A program made the translations under genes and the position numbers. The notes beneath the pieces are model-generated. The model saw nothing but the letters and a program-made list of their open reading frames with translations. It had not been told where the DNA came from and searched no databases. 64,000 bases of DNA from Pseudomonadota bacterium. Its GTDB lineage: Bacteria > Myxococcota_A > Polyangia > Polyangiales > Polyangiaceae. This document shows positions 16,721 to 27,157 of this stretch, piece by piece (position 1 is the stretch's first letter; every line of letters begins with the position of its first letter). Location of the stretch: positions 1 through 64,000 of the forward strand of contig JAEWRL010000100.1 in NCBI GenBank assembly GCA_023398955.1, given 5' to 3'.

Positions 16721-19225
16721 GTGCGCCTGCGTGTCCACAGCTCCATCTTCGTTCAACTCATCCTCGCGACAGCGCTGATTCCAGCGGCCCTGGCACAACC
16801 CAGCGAGACGGCCCATGCGGCGGCTGCCGCTCCCGAGCCTGCCCCGACCATCAGCCCCCCGGTCCTCGATGAGTTCGTCGAAGCTCGCTGGCCCGAGGGA
16901 GAGCCCCGGGAGCGCGAGGAACCGGTAGGCGTGCTGCTGGAGGTCACCATTGGCGCCGATGGAAAGGTGAGCGGCGTCGAAGTCGCGGAATCCGCTGGCG
17001 AAGCCTTCGACATGGCGGCCATGGAGGCGGTCCGCGCCTTCGTCTTCCAGCCTGCCCGGCGTGGGGGGGAGCCGATCCCTGTCAAGATCACGTATCGCTA
17101 CGACTTCACGGTGGCACATCCGGGCGCCGATGAAACAGCTCCCAGAAACCAACCAGGGGATGGCGCTGGCGGCCCAGCGGATCCCGGCGGAGCCATCGAC
17201 GATGGCCTCGGAGCTGCGGGGAGCGCTGCACCAGAACCCTCCCTCGTCCCGGGCGATGCGGCCCCGCCCGCCCCGGGAGACGCCGCGGAGCTCCCGCCTC
17301 CCGAGCTCAGCTTCGGCGCCACGGTCGAGATCGAAGCGCCCCCCCGCGAGGTGACCAAGCGCAGCATCGAAAAAGAGAAGTTGATGAAGATCCCAGGCAC
17401 GGGCGGTGACGCCCTGCGGGCCATCGAGGTGATGCCAGGCGTCGGCCGCACCTCCATCGACAATGATAGTCCCCTCGTTCGTGGTGCAGCCTGGAACGAG
17501 ACCGAAACCTTCGTGGAGGGGGTGAGCGCCCCAACCCTCTACCACTTCGGTGGCGTCAAGAGCGCCTTCAACTCCCACCTACTCGAGCGCGTTGACCTTT
17601 ACCCCGGCAACTTCAGCGCGCGCTACGGTCGCGCTACCGGAGCGATCATCGAGGCTGGCGTGCGCGATCCGAGACGCGACGGGCTGCACGGAGTGCTCGA
17701 GCTGAGCCTGCTCGACAGCATGGCCCTCGTAGAAACCCCCGTGGGAGACTCCGCCGCCGTTGCTCTGGCGGGGCGGCGCAGCAACGTCGACTTCTTCTTC
17801 GAGCAAGTCGTCCCCGACGACGCCTACAATGTCGTCGCCGCGCCGCTGTACTGGGACTACCAGGCGATCGGCGTCGTAGACCTCGACAGGGACAACAAGC
17901 TCCGGCTCCTCGGGTATGGGAGCAGTGACACCCTGAAGCTGCTCTTCTCCGATCCCAGCGAGTTCGATCCCGCCCTACGGGGAACCGTCGACTTCTCCAT
18001 CCGCTACCACCGCGCCCAGGCCGGCCTGGAGAGCAACCTCGGACAAGGGGTCAGCCAGAAGGTGCAGGTGACCTACGGACGTACCCGCATGAAGCAGTTT
18101 TTGGGCCCGCTCCAGGCGCACCTCGCCCAGCACGAGATCTACAGCCGCGCCGAATGGGGCGCCGTAGCTTCCGAAGGCCTACGCATCAACTGGGGCTTCG
18201 ACGTGGAGGCGGACTTCATGAAGGGCTACTACGTCGGACCTCAAGCGCCCCAAGCAGAAGGTAGCGGCAACGACGCGGGGCTCTCGGGCGAGTCGTTGAC
18301 GGTGGTGGACACGGGTGACGAGTACTCCCTCGGCAGCACGCGCCCCGCTGGCTACATCGAAGCCGAATGGCGCATTGCCGACCGGCTGCTCCTGATCCCC
18401 GGGGTGCGAGCCGACTATTATGGCAACTCGAAGGAATGGACCGTCGATCCACGGCTCTCGGCGCGCCTGGAGCTCACCGACCAGACGACACTCAAGTGGG
18501 GCGCAGGACTCTACTCGCAGAACCCTGAGTATTACGAGCTGATGGAGGACTTCGGGAACCCCGACCTGGAGCCCTACCACGCCCTTCACCTGGGCCTCGG
18601 GGTCGAGCACCGCCCGACCAAGGAGCTCGAGCTCGGACTCGAAGGGTTCTACAAGCACCTCTACGATCGCGTGGTCGCCACACCGGGCGGCGCCCCGCCT
18701 ACCTTCGTCAACGACGGAACGGGGCGCATCTACGGCGGCGAGCTCTTCACGCGCTACGCAGGCGACAAGACGACCGTATGGGCTGCGTACACTCTCTCGC
18801 GCAGCGAGCGAAAGGACCGGGACGAGGCCTGGCGGCTCTTCGAGCAAGACCAGACGCACGTCCTCTCCCTCACCGCCACGAGGAAGCTCGGGCGCGGCTG
18901 GGAGCTGGGGGGGCGCTTCCGTTTGACGAGCGGCGACCCTTACACCCCCGTCGTCGGGACCGTGTACGATACGACTATCGACGTCTATCGTCCCATCGAT
19001 GGACCGCTGTACAGCGAGAGGAGCCCAGTGTTTCACCAGCTGGACGTGCGCCTAGAGAAGGAGTGGACCTTCCCCGCGTGGACCTTCGCCGCCTATCTCG
19101 ACGTTCAGAACGCCTACAACGCGGAGAACGTGATGGGCGAGTCCTACAGCTATGACTACTCTGAGAAGGAGCAGGTCTCGGGCCTGCCGCTATTCCCGAA
19201 CATTGGAATTAGAGGTGAACTATGA
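16721..19225 (+). CDS. TonB-dependent outer-membrane receptor with N-terminal TonB_C-type domain
   Basis: An 834-residue receptor. The start GTG 16721 has GGGGAGG 10 bases upstream and gives a signal peptide ending ALAQ; earlier in-frame codons to 16598 lack this. After a Pro/Ala linker comes a TonB C-terminal-like domain (about residues 55-125, VLLEVTIGADGKVSGVEVAE, AFVFQPARRGG), an acidic Pro/Ala/Gly-rich linker, then the plug (about 210-340, DALRAIEVMPGVGR, FNSHLLERVDLYPGNFSARYG) and a beta-barrel to the C-terminus. The fused domain resembles the TonB part that touches receptors, an arrangement familiar in myxobacteria. The substrate is unknown. It overlaps the next lipoprotein gene (ATGA) and precedes exbB-exbD-tonB. 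Confidence 0.9.
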   Translation: MRLRVHSSIFVQLILATALIPAALAQPSETAHAAAAAPEPAPTISPPVLDEFVEARWPEGEPREREEPVGVLLEVTIGADGKVSGVEVAESAGEAFDMAAMEAVRAFVFQPARRGGEPIPVKITYRYDFTVAHPGADETAPRNQPGDGAGGPADPGGAIDDGLGAAGSAAPEPSLVPGDAAPPAPGDAAELPPPELSFGATVEIEAPPREVTKRSIEKEKLMKIPGTGGDALRAIEVMPGVGRTSIDNDSPLVRGAAWNETETFVEGVSAPTLYHFGGVKSAFNSHLLERVDLYPGNFSARYGRATGAIIEAGVRDPRRDGLHGVLELSLLDSMALVETPVGDSAAVALAGRRSNVDFFFEQVVPDDAYNVVAAPLYWDYQAIGVVDLDRDNKLRLLGYGSSDTLKLLFSDPSEFDPALRGTVDFSIRYHRAQAGLESNLGQGVSQKVQVTYGRTRMKQFLGPLQAHLAQHEIYSRAEWGAVASEGLRINWGFDVEADFMKGYYVGPQAPQAEGSGNDAGLSGESLTVVDTGDEYSLGSTRPAGYIEAEWRIADRLLLIPGVRADYYGNSKEWTVDPRLSARLELTDQTTLKWGAGLYSQNPEYYELMEDFGNPDLEPYHALHLGLGVEHRPTKELELGLEGFYKHLYDRVVATPGGAPPTFVNDGTGRIYGGELFTRYAGDKTTVWAAYTLSRSERKDRDEAWRLFEQDQTHVLSLTATRKLGRGWELGGRFRLTSGDPYTPVVGTVYDTTIDVYRPIDGPLYSERSPVFHQLDVRLEKEWTFPAWTFAAYLDVQNAYNAENVMGESYSYDYSEKEQVSGLPLFPNIGIRGEL

Positions 19226-20205
19226 TACGGCGACGACTGGATGAACGCCCCCGAGCGAAGCAGCGGGCCCTCTCGACCCTGGGGCTCATCCTGGTGGCAC
19301 TGGGGTGCGACGACGCCATGATGGATCGCAGCTTGCTGGAGGGTCCCCGGGTGCTCGGCGCCAAAGCCGAGGTCGAAGGAGACCCTTCGCGAGCGTGGGT
19401 AAACCCCGGAGACGACGTCCGGGTGAGCTGGCTAGTCGCAGAGCCCGAATCCAATAGTGAGGTCTCCTGGTCGTTCACCGTCTGCGAAGCGGAGTCTACG
19501 GTGCGCGGCCTGCCGTACTGCGCCGATGAGCCATTCGTCACCATATCCTCCGAAGGAGTCCAAGCCGGGGCGCCGAGCTTCTCCTTCACGGTGCCCGAGG
19601 CCGAGTCCTTGCTCGGTAACGAAGATCTGCTGGTGGCCGGCGGATTCTGCTTCGGCAGCGAGATCCGCGCCAGAGGCCCTGGCGACGACCCGGAGAGCCT
19701 CGATTGCGAGAGCGGCGGCGAGCTCGCCCGGGCTACCTTGCACGTGGGCATCATCCAGGGCGAGCGCGGCAACGCGAACCCCAGCATCGAGGAGGCCGAG
19801 CTGCGGTTCGCCGGAGAACCGTGGGAGCCGTGGCCTCTGGAAGCAGACCCCTCCGCGGGCTGCAACCAGGCTCCCATCGAGCTGCCGCGGGTCGCGGCTG
19901 GCAGCACCAATCACGTCATCGAGGCAACCATTCCGGAGAAGGACCGCGAGACGCTCGAACGCGACAGCTCGAGGGCACCCGCGCACGAGGTATATCAGTT
20001 GAGCCACGTGGTGAGCGCCGGTGAGCTGGAGCGCCCCTTCAGCGTGATCGACGACGACGCGCCCGATCCCCGCATCGAGCTGCTCTGGGATGCCCCCAAG
20101 GGAGCATCGGCAGGAGGGAGCATCGTGCGCTTCTTCTTCGTCGCGCGCGACCTGCGCGGGGGAGCTGATTTCGGGGTACGCGCCGTCTGCGTCGAACCCG
20201 AATAG
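19222..20205 (+). CDS. Receptor-linked lipoprotein of unknown function
   Basis: A 327-residue protein with a long basic N-region, hydrophobic stretch LSTLGLILVALGC and a lipobox cysteine at about residue 29. The mature region is acidic and predicted beta-rich (for example PGDDVRVSWLVAEPESNSEVSW), with paired cysteines at about 90-100 (CEAEST...YCADE). No known domain was recognised. Its ATG overlaps the receptor stop, so the two are co-translated. It could be a surface partner of the receptor, by analogy with other receptor-lipoprotein pairs; this is inference. Confidence 0.8.
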   Translation: MIRRRLDERPRAKQRALSTLGLILVALGCDDAMMDRSLLEGPRVLGAKAEVEGDPSRAWVNPGDDVRVSWLVAEPESNSEVSWSFTVCEAESTVRGLPYCADEPFVTISSEGVQAGAPSFSFTVPEAESLLGNEDLLVAGGFCFGSEIRARGPGDDPESLDCESGGELARATLHVGIIQGERGNANPSIEEAELRFAGEPWEPWPLEADPSAGCNQAPIELPRVAAGSTNHVIEATIPEKDRETLERDSSRAPAHEVYQLSHVVSAGELERPFSVIDDDAPDPRIELLWDAPKGASAGGSIVRFFFVARDLRGGADFGVRAVCVEPE

Positions 20206-20328
20206 TCACCGAGACGTCGTGAACGACCCGTGCCCACGCGGCAACTCAAGGAATCAATAAGCAAGGGCGCCGCGGCGCCCTTGGTGACGGAACGAATGCC
20301 CCGCGAAGGGGCGGAGGACTCGACAGGT

Positions 20329-20979
20329 ATGGAAATCGAACGCGCATTGAACGCATTCTCGCTCATGGGGGCCCGCTGGGTGTTGTGGCTGCTGATGGCT
20401 CTCAGCATTGCCGCCCTCGCGGTCATCGTTGAGCGAACAGTCTTTCTGCTCTCCTCCCGTGATGACGTGACGCGGCTGCAGAAGCAGCTACGCGACTTGC
20501 TACAGCGCGGCAAGCTCACCGAAGCGCAGCACCTGCTCGACGCGTCGCGCTCCTTCGAGGCAAGGGTCGTCGCGGCAGGGCTCATGGCGAGCGGACCTGC
20601 CAGCGCCGAGGAACGTATGGCCGGCGAGAGCCAGCTCGTCCGCCTCGAGATGGAGCGGAGTCTGATATATCTCGGCACGCTCGGGAACAATGCGCCGTTC
20701 ATCGGCCTTCTTGGCACGGTGATCGGCATCATTGGCGCGTTCCACGAACTGGGGGGCGGCATGGGCCAGGTCTCCGCAGGGCTCATGGCAGAAATCGGCG
20801 AGGCCCTTGTCGCGACGGCAGTCGGCCTGCTCGTCGCGCTGCCCGCCGTGGCCACGTTCAACGTCTTCCAGCGCATCATCAAGAATCGCTTGGGGCGCGC
20901 CGACGCCCTCGGCCGCGACGTGCTGGCCTACTTCAAATCCCAGAGCGAGAACGGCCTGGGCCCTAGCGCAGCGGAGTGA
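20329..20979 (+). CDS. exbB: ExbB/TolQ/MotA-family proton channel
   Basis: A 216-residue inner-membrane protein that, with ExbD, converts proton flow into TonB movement. It has three membrane segments: WVLWLLMALSIAALAVIVERTVFLL near the start, and the conserved pair around NNAPFIGLLGTVIGIIGAFHEL and ALVATAVGLLVALPAVATFN. The ATG at 20329 has GGAGG upstream (20313-20317). In-frame starts at 20230 (GTG) and 20296 (ATG) remain possible and would add a short N-terminal tail. The stop overlaps the exbD start (GTGA). Confidence 0.92.
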   Translation: MEIERALNAFSLMGARWVLWLLMALSIAALAVIVERTVFLLSSRDDVTRLQKQLRDLLQRGKLTEAQHLLDASRSFEARVVAAGLMASGPASAEERMAGESQLVRLEMERSLIYLGTLGNNAPFIGLLGTVIGIIGAFHELGGGMGQVSAGLMAEIGEALVATAVGLLVALPAVATFNVFQRIIKNRLGRADALGRDVLAYFKSQSENGLGPSAAE

Positions 20980-21400
20980 ACATGGCAGCAGCACACACGG
21001 ACGACGACGCGCCCATCACTGGTATCAACGTCACCCCGCTGGTAGACGTCGTACTGGTGCTCTTGATCATCCTGATGGTCACCGCCGGCTACATCGTCTC
21101 GAAGACGATTCCTGTCGATCTACCGAAGGGCTCCACGGGGGAGACGACCACCATCACCCTTGCCATCACTGTGGATGGGAAAGGTGAGACCTATCTGGAC
21201 GGCACGCCCCTCGCGGCCTCGGAGCTCCGCGGGCGGATCCGTGCCGCCCACCAGAAGAGTCCAGAGACGCGGGCCGTTATCGCAGCGGACGGTTCGGTTC
21301 AGCACCGCAAGGTAGTGGCTGTCATCGACCTGCTGAGGCAGGAGGGCGTGAACAAGTTTGCCATCAACGTCGAGCCCGACGAGCTCCCGAGCAAGGCGCC

Positions 21401-21404
<4 letters not shown>
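20976..21404 (+). CDS. exbD: ExbD/TolR-family biopolymer transport protein
   Basis: A 142-residue protein with one N-terminal membrane anchor (PLVDVVLVLLIILMVTAGYIV). It contains the conserved membrane Asp in INVTPLVDVVLVLLI that carries protons in the ExbB-ExbD channel, and a periplasmic domain (ITVDGKGETYLDGTPLAASE, VIAADGSVQHRKVVAVIDLL). GTG 20976 overlaps the exbB stop; ATG 20982 is an alternative start. The gene ends GTGA, overlapping tonB. Confidence 0.93.
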
Positions 21405-22186
<782 letters not shown>

Positions 22187-22196
22187 CGTAGTCGCG

Positions 22197-22943
22197 CTAC
22201 TGCCGCCGGAAGGTCAACACCATCGAACCCGCGTCCGAGGTATCCCTGAGCTGCAGTACATTTCCCAGCACGCAGTACTCGATGGGTCCTTCCGAGTCGC
22301 TGAGGGTCGAGCCCGAGGTCGTGTAGGCGTCAGTCACGTCCTCCGAGCTCTCGCTGCGGACCGCACACTGACAGGCGCCCGCCGCATGGTTGCAGCTTGC
22401 GGACTCGGCGCCCGCCCCAAGGTACACTGCAACTTGGGCGCAGCTCTCTGCTGAGGGGGCGCTCCCGTAGGAAGCCTGCATGCACTCCGCGTCGAGCGCG
22501 AACTCATGGTCCATCGTCATTGAGGACTGCCGCGTCAGGGTGCCCCCTGCGGTGAACTCGAGCGTGCCGCTCGCCTGGATCGTCAGACCCGTGTAGAATC
22601 CGCTGCACTCCTCGGGAGCATCCCCGTTGAGCGTCGCGACGAGCAACTCCTCGGAGTAGCAGACCTCGTCGAGCGACCACGATCCGACGACATCTCCCCC
22701 ACAGGGAGTAAAGGCGCAATTGCCGTCGTCCGACGTGCTGGCTCCGCCGTTACCAGGCCCCACACCGCCGCCGTCGCTCCCAGCTCCGGACCCCGAGGCC
22801 CCCCCCTCGGCCGATGAGATCCCAGCAGAACCTGCTGCGCCGTCACCGGCGGCGCCGTCACCGTCATTGCCGTTGTCGCCCCCGCAGCCGGCGAAGAGGG
22901 CGACCGGTACCAAAACCCTGACCAGGAGGACAGCTCGCTTCAT
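22197..22943 (-). CDS. Lipoprotein with Gly/Ala/Ser linker, unknown function
   Basis: A 248-residue lipoprotein: MKRAVLLVRVLVPVALFAGC gives signal peptide and lipobox. A low-complexity linker rich in Gly, Ala, Asp and Ser (to about residue 75) leads to a compact domain with about ten cysteines, starting CAFTPCGGDVVGSWSLDEVC and ending SMVLTFRRQ. The GSWSLDE opening followed by short beta segments resembles lipocalin-like lipoproteins common in myxobacteria, but this is only a resemblance. The start is ATG 22943; a TTG at 22961 would add six residues. It converges with tonB. Confidence 0.8.
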   Translation of the reverse strand: MKRAVLLVRVLVPVALFAGCGGDNGNDGDGAAGDGAAGSAGISSAEGGASGSGAGSDGGGVGPGNGGASTSDDGNCAFTPCGGDVVGSWSLDEVCYSEELLVATLNGDAPEECSGFYTGLTIQASGTLEFTAGGTLTRQSSMTMDHEFALDAECMQASYGSAPSAESCAQVAVYLGAGAESASCNHAAGACQCAVRSESSEDVTDAYTTSGSTLSDSEGPIEYCVLGNVLQLRDTSDAGSMVLTFRRQ

Positions 22944-23059
22944 CGAGACAGGGTCGTCCAAGCGACGGCGTTTGGCAAGCCATTCGGGGGACGATCAGGA
23001 TGGGGCTGGCCTTACCCAACCCCCTGTTCATCGCCGCGCCCGCGCGCTACCACGATGCA

Positions 23060-23488
23060 ATGAGATGCTGCCGCCCGTCGAGGTACCCGGGAACACTCCA
23101 GCTAGCACTGCTCATCAGCGCCCTTGGCTGTGGGCGCAGCCCGGATCCCGAGCCCCGCGTCCCGGAGGAGCGCGTGCCCGGCTCACCCTCGCCAGATCTT
23201 CGTACCGACTCGAATAGCCCGACGGTGCCAGGCGTCGAGAACGACGAGCCCGTCACACAAACGACGGATTCGGAGCAACCGGCATCCGGCGGCGGGGGGT
23301 GCCTCACCGACGCAGACTGCGTCCCGGCCAGCTGCTGCCACCCCGCCGCCTGTGTGGCGCGTGACATGGCACCCAGCTGTGACGACGTGATGTGCACCCA
23401 GGAGTGCCGCCAGGATACCATGGACTGCGGCGGGCGCTGCCATTGCGAAGCTGGGCGTTGTAAGGCCACGCTCGGGGGAGACTCTTGA
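23060..23488 (+). CDS. Small cysteine-rich lipoprotein
   Basis: A 142-residue protein. ATG 23060 gives MRCCRPSRYPGTLQLALLIS with lipobox ending LGC, then a Pro/Glu/Thr-rich linker and a C-terminal domain of about 65 residues with about 13 cysteines (GGCLTDADCVPASCCHPAAC, then CTQECRQDTMDCGGRCHCEAG). The spacing suggests a disulfide-stapled extracellular domain. The family is not recognised. The frame could be read from 23000, but that would bury the signal peptide. A single gene between divergent and convergent neighbours. Confidence 0.78.
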   Translation: MRCCRPSRYPGTLQLALLISALGCGRSPDPEPRVPEERVPGSPSPDLRTDSNSPTVPGVENDEPVTQTTDSEQPASGGGGCLTDADCVPASCCHPAACVARDMAPSCDDVMCTQECRQDTMDCGGRCHCEAGRCKATLGGDS

Positions 23489-23509
23489 CGGCACCATCCT
23501 GAGCCGGGA

Positions 23510-24733
23510 CTACATAGAGGCAAGCAAACCGAGCCATCCAGCAGCAATCCCCAGGGTCAGGAGCGTCACGGGAACACCCGTCCTTGCATGCTCCCTCAGC
23601 CCAATCACGACGCCCAGCGGCTTCGCCGTGGTAACGACGATGATGTTGGCAAGTGAGCCGACGATGAAGAGATTGCCGGCGAGGGTACTGGAGAGCGCGA
23701 GGATCGGACCTGCCCAGGGATGCGTTGCGGCAGGCAGGAGCAGCAGGGTCGCCGGCACGTTCGAGACGAGATTCGAAAGGACGGCGCTCGAAGCAAAGAG
23801 CCACGCTGGCGCGCTCACGTCAATGCCCACGCGCCGCAAGGTATCCAGGCTCTCCTGAAGGGCGCCACCCCGAGTCACCGCCCCATTGACGATGAAGAGC
23901 CCCACGAAGAGTACGAGCAGCTGCCAGTCGACGAGTCCAAGCATGTCCCGAGACGCCATGCGACGCGACAGCAGCAACACGCCCGCGCACGCAAGCGCCA
24001 CGCCGTGGCGAGGAAGGTCCTCCCCCAACACGAAGACGCCGACGAGGAGTCCGGCAGCTGCCACGGCCTTCCCGCTCTGCCATCTGTCGAAGGGCGGCCC
24101 ATCCACGTCTTCGGCGAGTTCCAGGGTCGAGTACCAGCGCCCCCCGTACTGCGAGGCGATGACCCCCCAAACGACGACAAGGCCCAACAACGCCGGGACC
24201 CCGGCATCGAGCAGGAAGCCAGCGAAGCCGAGCTGAAGTGCCTGTCCGATGAGGATATTCTGCGGATTGCCGATGATCGTCGCAGCCGAGCCGATGTTCG
24301 AGGCGCAGGCCAGGCCCAGCAGGAACGGAACGGGATCGAGCTTGCGACGCACGGCCCCAGCGACGAGCACCGGAGTGATCGCGAGACACACGACGTCATT
24401 GGTGAGCACCGCGCTGAGACAGCCCGCGACGAGGATGACGAAGCCAAGGAGCACCGGGGGACTCACCCGGAGCGCAACGAGGCGACGCACGAGGGCCGAG
24501 TAGAAGCCCGCCAAGCGAAACTGCGCGGAGACCACCATGAGGGCAAAGAGCAGGTAGATCGTCGGCATGTCCACCGTGCTCCAAGCCTCATCGAGGGGCA
24601 AGGCGCCCAGCGCGACCATGGCGATGGCCCCGAGCAGCGCCACCCCAGTGCGATCCAGAGCCAGTCCCGGGATCCGCCCGAGCGCCATGCCGAGGTAGAC
24701 GAGCACGAAGACGACGAGACTGGCTGGTTGCAC
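23510..24733 (-). CDS. Ion transporter superfamily permease (ArsB/NhaD/SLC13-like)
   Basis: A 407-residue polytopic inner-membrane protein with about 11-12 hydrophobic segments. It shows the two inverted-repeat signature regions of this superfamily: LSAVLTNDVVCLAITPVLVA and later SNLVSNVPATLLLLPAATHP, plus ASNIGSAATIIGNPQNILIG. These fit secondary anion or cation transporters such as CitMHS, ArsB or DASS carriers. The substrate is not predictable. GTG 24733 is chosen because it puts the first membrane segment at the N-terminus; GTG 24778 is an alternative. It is transcribed away from the Cys-rich lipoprotein gene and in the same direction as the DUF4091 gene. Confidence 0.85.
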   Translation of the reverse strand: MQPASLVVFVLVYLGMALGRIPGLALDRTGVALLGAIAMVALGALPLDEAWSTVDMPTIYLLFALMVVSAQFRLAGFYSALVRRLVALRVSPPVLLGFVILVAGCLSAVLTNDVVCLAITPVLVAGAVRRKLDPVPFLLGLACASNIGSAATIIGNPQNILIGQALQLGFAGFLLDAGVPALLGLVVVWGVIASQYGGRWYSTLELAEDVDGPPFDRWQSGKAVAAAGLLVGVFVLGEDLPRHGVALACAGVLLLSRRMASRDMLGLVDWQLLVLFVGLFIVNGAVTRGGALQESLDTLRRVGIDVSAPAWLFASSAVLSNLVSNVPATLLLLPAATHPWAGPILALSSTLAGNLFIVGSLANIIVVTTAKPLGVVIGLREHARTGVPVTLLTLGIAAGWLGLLASM

Positions 24734-24799
24734 GGGGGGGGTTCTACATCGCGCGGGGTTACGCGCCAAGTGCGCCACGGCGCCCCTCAGTGGGCAGCG

Positions 24800-27019
24800 C
24801 TAACTCGGCTCGATGAAGAGGTAGGCGAGGAACGTGTAGGCGTAGTCTCCGGTGCTCCTCGAGCGTCCTCCCGCGACGACGCTCACGGCACCATCGGACA
24901 CATCCACCTCGACCGTGCTGCGAATCGTGGGAGCGTCATCGGTCGTTGGCTCGTCGTCGACGACGACCTGTCCCTCGACCGAAAGATTGTGCGGGTCGCC
25001 GGGGTAACCGCGCAGGGGTCGCCCCACGCCGACAGTGATCCGATAGCGACCAGGAGCTATATCGAACTCAAAGAGATTGTCTCTCCCATAGTCATCATAT
25101 ATGTAACTTCTCTCGATCTCACTGGCCCCATCCACATCATCGTAACCATAGAGAGCAATACTGGAATCGCTGATGTGTTCACCGAGCCAACCATACCCGA
25201 CCTCGGGAGAATAGACATCCCAGCCGACCTTGATGAAGGCGTGACCATCAACGACGAGGGGTTCTGCCAGCGGCTCACCGCTCAGATCCTGAAAATTGAG
25301 GTAGTAAGCATCACGCGGGCGCGAGCTCTCGACCTCGAGCACGGGCGGCTCATCCCGGGAGCCCTCGATGAAGCGACCCAGCTCGTGTCGAAGCGACTGC
25401 CAGCCATCGACGTCTCTGGTGAAGCTCGTCCTGCTCGCCGCGATGCTACGCGCCGTTTCGTCGATCGCCGTTTCGGAGGCGACGCTCGGACGTTGGCGGC
25501 CGTTCGCGAGCCACAGGTACTCGTAGTCCTCGAAACCCTCCCGCAGCAGCTCGGCTCTCACAGTCGGCTGACCCTCGGAGAAGAAGCGCCCCGCGTCGTA
25601 GTACGCCCACCCGGAGATGCGCTCGGTCCAAGCCACCCAGGGGATCACGCGCTGGTGAATCCCCGAACGTCCGCTGGCAGTCGGATTGAAGTAGGGGTCG
25701 GGGTCGTGGTCGAGGCTATAGAACCAGACCTCCTCGCCGTGCTCGCGCTGGCGCCGCCAGGCATAGGCACGCTCGTAAGCTCGAACGTGCGCGATCCAGA
25801 GGTCGTAGCCACAGGAGCCCGCGGGGTCCTCCGCAATGGCCGGCTTGGGCTCCTCGCTGATCGCGATGCGCAGGTGCGGGGCGGCGGCTTTGGTGAGACG
25901 GCAGAGGTGCGCAGCCAAACGCTCGTCCTCCGCGCCTTGGGGCTCGTTCTGGACGTAGTAGTAAGCCTTCTCCTCGAGCCCATGTTGCACCAGGTAGGCG
26001 TCTAGGGCCGAAAGCCACTCGCTCCACTCCCTGTTGAAGGCGCTGCTGCCATGGTGGTCGCCCCGCTCGATGCCGCAGAAGCTCTCGGGGCGCGGGGTCG
26101 AGTTGTCGACGAACTGGAAGAGCATGGCGTTCGGAAAGCCGACCCCGTTCCAGCCCTCACCAAGGATGTAGCGGCGCGCGAGCCAGCCCACCGCGTACTG
26201 GTCGGGTTCGTCGGGTTCGTCGTAGAGCACCCCGCAGCGCTCCGGTGAGGCCGTGTTCTCCCAAGTGATGCCCCAAGCGAAGCCGCTGGGCCACGTGACC
26301 CCCTTGGGCGTCATCCGATGCTCGAAGAGCATCTCCTTCGCCGCGTCGACCCCGCCATGAGCCTCCGCGAGCGCGCCCACATCCACGTTTAGCTGCGTCG
26401 CGAAGTGGATCTCGTCGGGGAGCGCGAAGTCGAAGACAGTCAGGGTGACGGGTACCTGGATAGCGGCACCACCTGCCAGCTCGAGAGCCATCTCCGTGCG
26501 GTGCTCGCCCGCCGGGGCATCCGGGGGCACATAGACGGTGGCCCAGAGAACCGTCGGGGCATCCCCTGAGAGGCTCCGGTTCGCAGTGCCGACGGGACTC
26601 AGGGTCTCGACCCGACCCTCGACGTACTCGGCCCAGTAGAGCTCGATGCGCTGGGCCCCGCCGAGCTGCCCAAAGGGCGCCATACTGGCACGAACGCTTC
26701 CGCTCGCGGGGCCGATCGCCAGTTGCAGGGGTTCGAACTCGTTGCGCGCGGCGCTCAGACGCAGACCCGAACGGGTCTCGGCCGGGGCGCGGTCCCCTTG
26801 ACGGATCTTGGCGGTGGGAGGGGTCGTGAACAGGGGTAGGACATCACGGCCCTCGCTCAAGGCGTAGCTGTAGTTGCCGGGTGTAACTGGGGCCGTGCCC
26901 CTATCCTCCGTCGAGTTGCCCCCTGCCGACGCGCCATGGCTCGGAGGGTCTCCGCCGCAGCCGACGGCCTGAAGGAGCAAGAGCCAGGAGACAGCCTCGA
27001 AGCGGTGACGCGCCATCAT
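24800..27019 (-). CDS. Secreted DUF4091 lipoprotein, probable carbohydrate-active protein
   Basis: A 739-residue lipoprotein: MMARHRFEAVSWLLLLQAVGC. The central region (about 60-560) matches the look of the DUF4091 / glycoside hydrolase-like family: an N-terminal beta domain (LSAARNEFEPLQLAI, VYVPPDAPAGEHRTEMAL), a barrel-like part with YYYVQNEPQ and ISEEPKPA acidic loops and the C-terminal ISGWAYYDAGRFF / LREGFEDYEYLWLANG signature typical of DUF4091. The last 170 residues form a beta-sandwich that resembles malectin/carbohydrate-binding domains (YYLNFQDLSGEPLAEPLVVDG). Probably acts on glycans outside the cell. The catalytic role is unproven. Confidence 0.82.
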   Translation of the reverse strand: MMARHRFEAVSWLLLLQAVGCGGDPPSHGASAGGNSTEDRGTAPVTPGNYSYALSEGRDVLPLFTTPPTAKIRQGDRAPAETRSGLRLSAARNEFEPLQLAIGPASGSVRASMAPFGQLGGAQRIELYWAEYVEGRVETLSPVGTANRSLSGDAPTVLWATVYVPPDAPAGEHRTEMALELAGGAAIQVPVTLTVFDFALPDEIHFATQLNVDVGALAEAHGGVDAAKEMLFEHRMTPKGVTWPSGFAWGITWENTASPERCGVLYDEPDEPDQYAVGWLARRYILGEGWNGVGFPNAMLFQFVDNSTPRPESFCGIERGDHHGSSAFNREWSEWLSALDAYLVQHGLEEKAYYYVQNEPQGAEDERLAAHLCRLTKAAAPHLRIAISEEPKPAIAEDPAGSCGYDLWIAHVRAYERAYAWRRQREHGEEVWFYSLDHDPDPYFNPTASGRSGIHQRVIPWVAWTERISGWAYYDAGRFFSEGQPTVRAELLREGFEDYEYLWLANGRQRPSVASETAIDETARSIAASRTSFTRDVDGWQSLRHELGRFIEGSRDEPPVLEVESSRPRDAYYLNFQDLSGEPLAEPLVVDGHAFIKVGWDVYSPEVGYGWLGEHISDSSIALYGYDDVDGASEIERSYIYDDYGRDNLFEFDIAPGRYRITVGVGRPLRGYPGDPHNLSVEGQVVVDDEPTTDDAPTIRSTVEVDVSDGAVSVVAGGRSRSTGDYAYTFLAYLFIEPS

Positions 27020-27157
27020 CCCCGCTCAACGTCAGAGCCGCCACGGCTCCTAACCCCCATCGAGCGAGCGGGTGGCCAACCAGACCTCGACTATTCGAGA
27101 CCTGCAAGACGTCGTTCCTGCGATTGCGCGCACAGTCGACCGTCCTAGGCGTTCGGC

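Noticed and set aside
23720..26005. 761-residue open frame on the plus strand
   Set aside because: Antisense to the permease and DUF4091 genes; low-complexity Asp/Arg/His text and no known domain.
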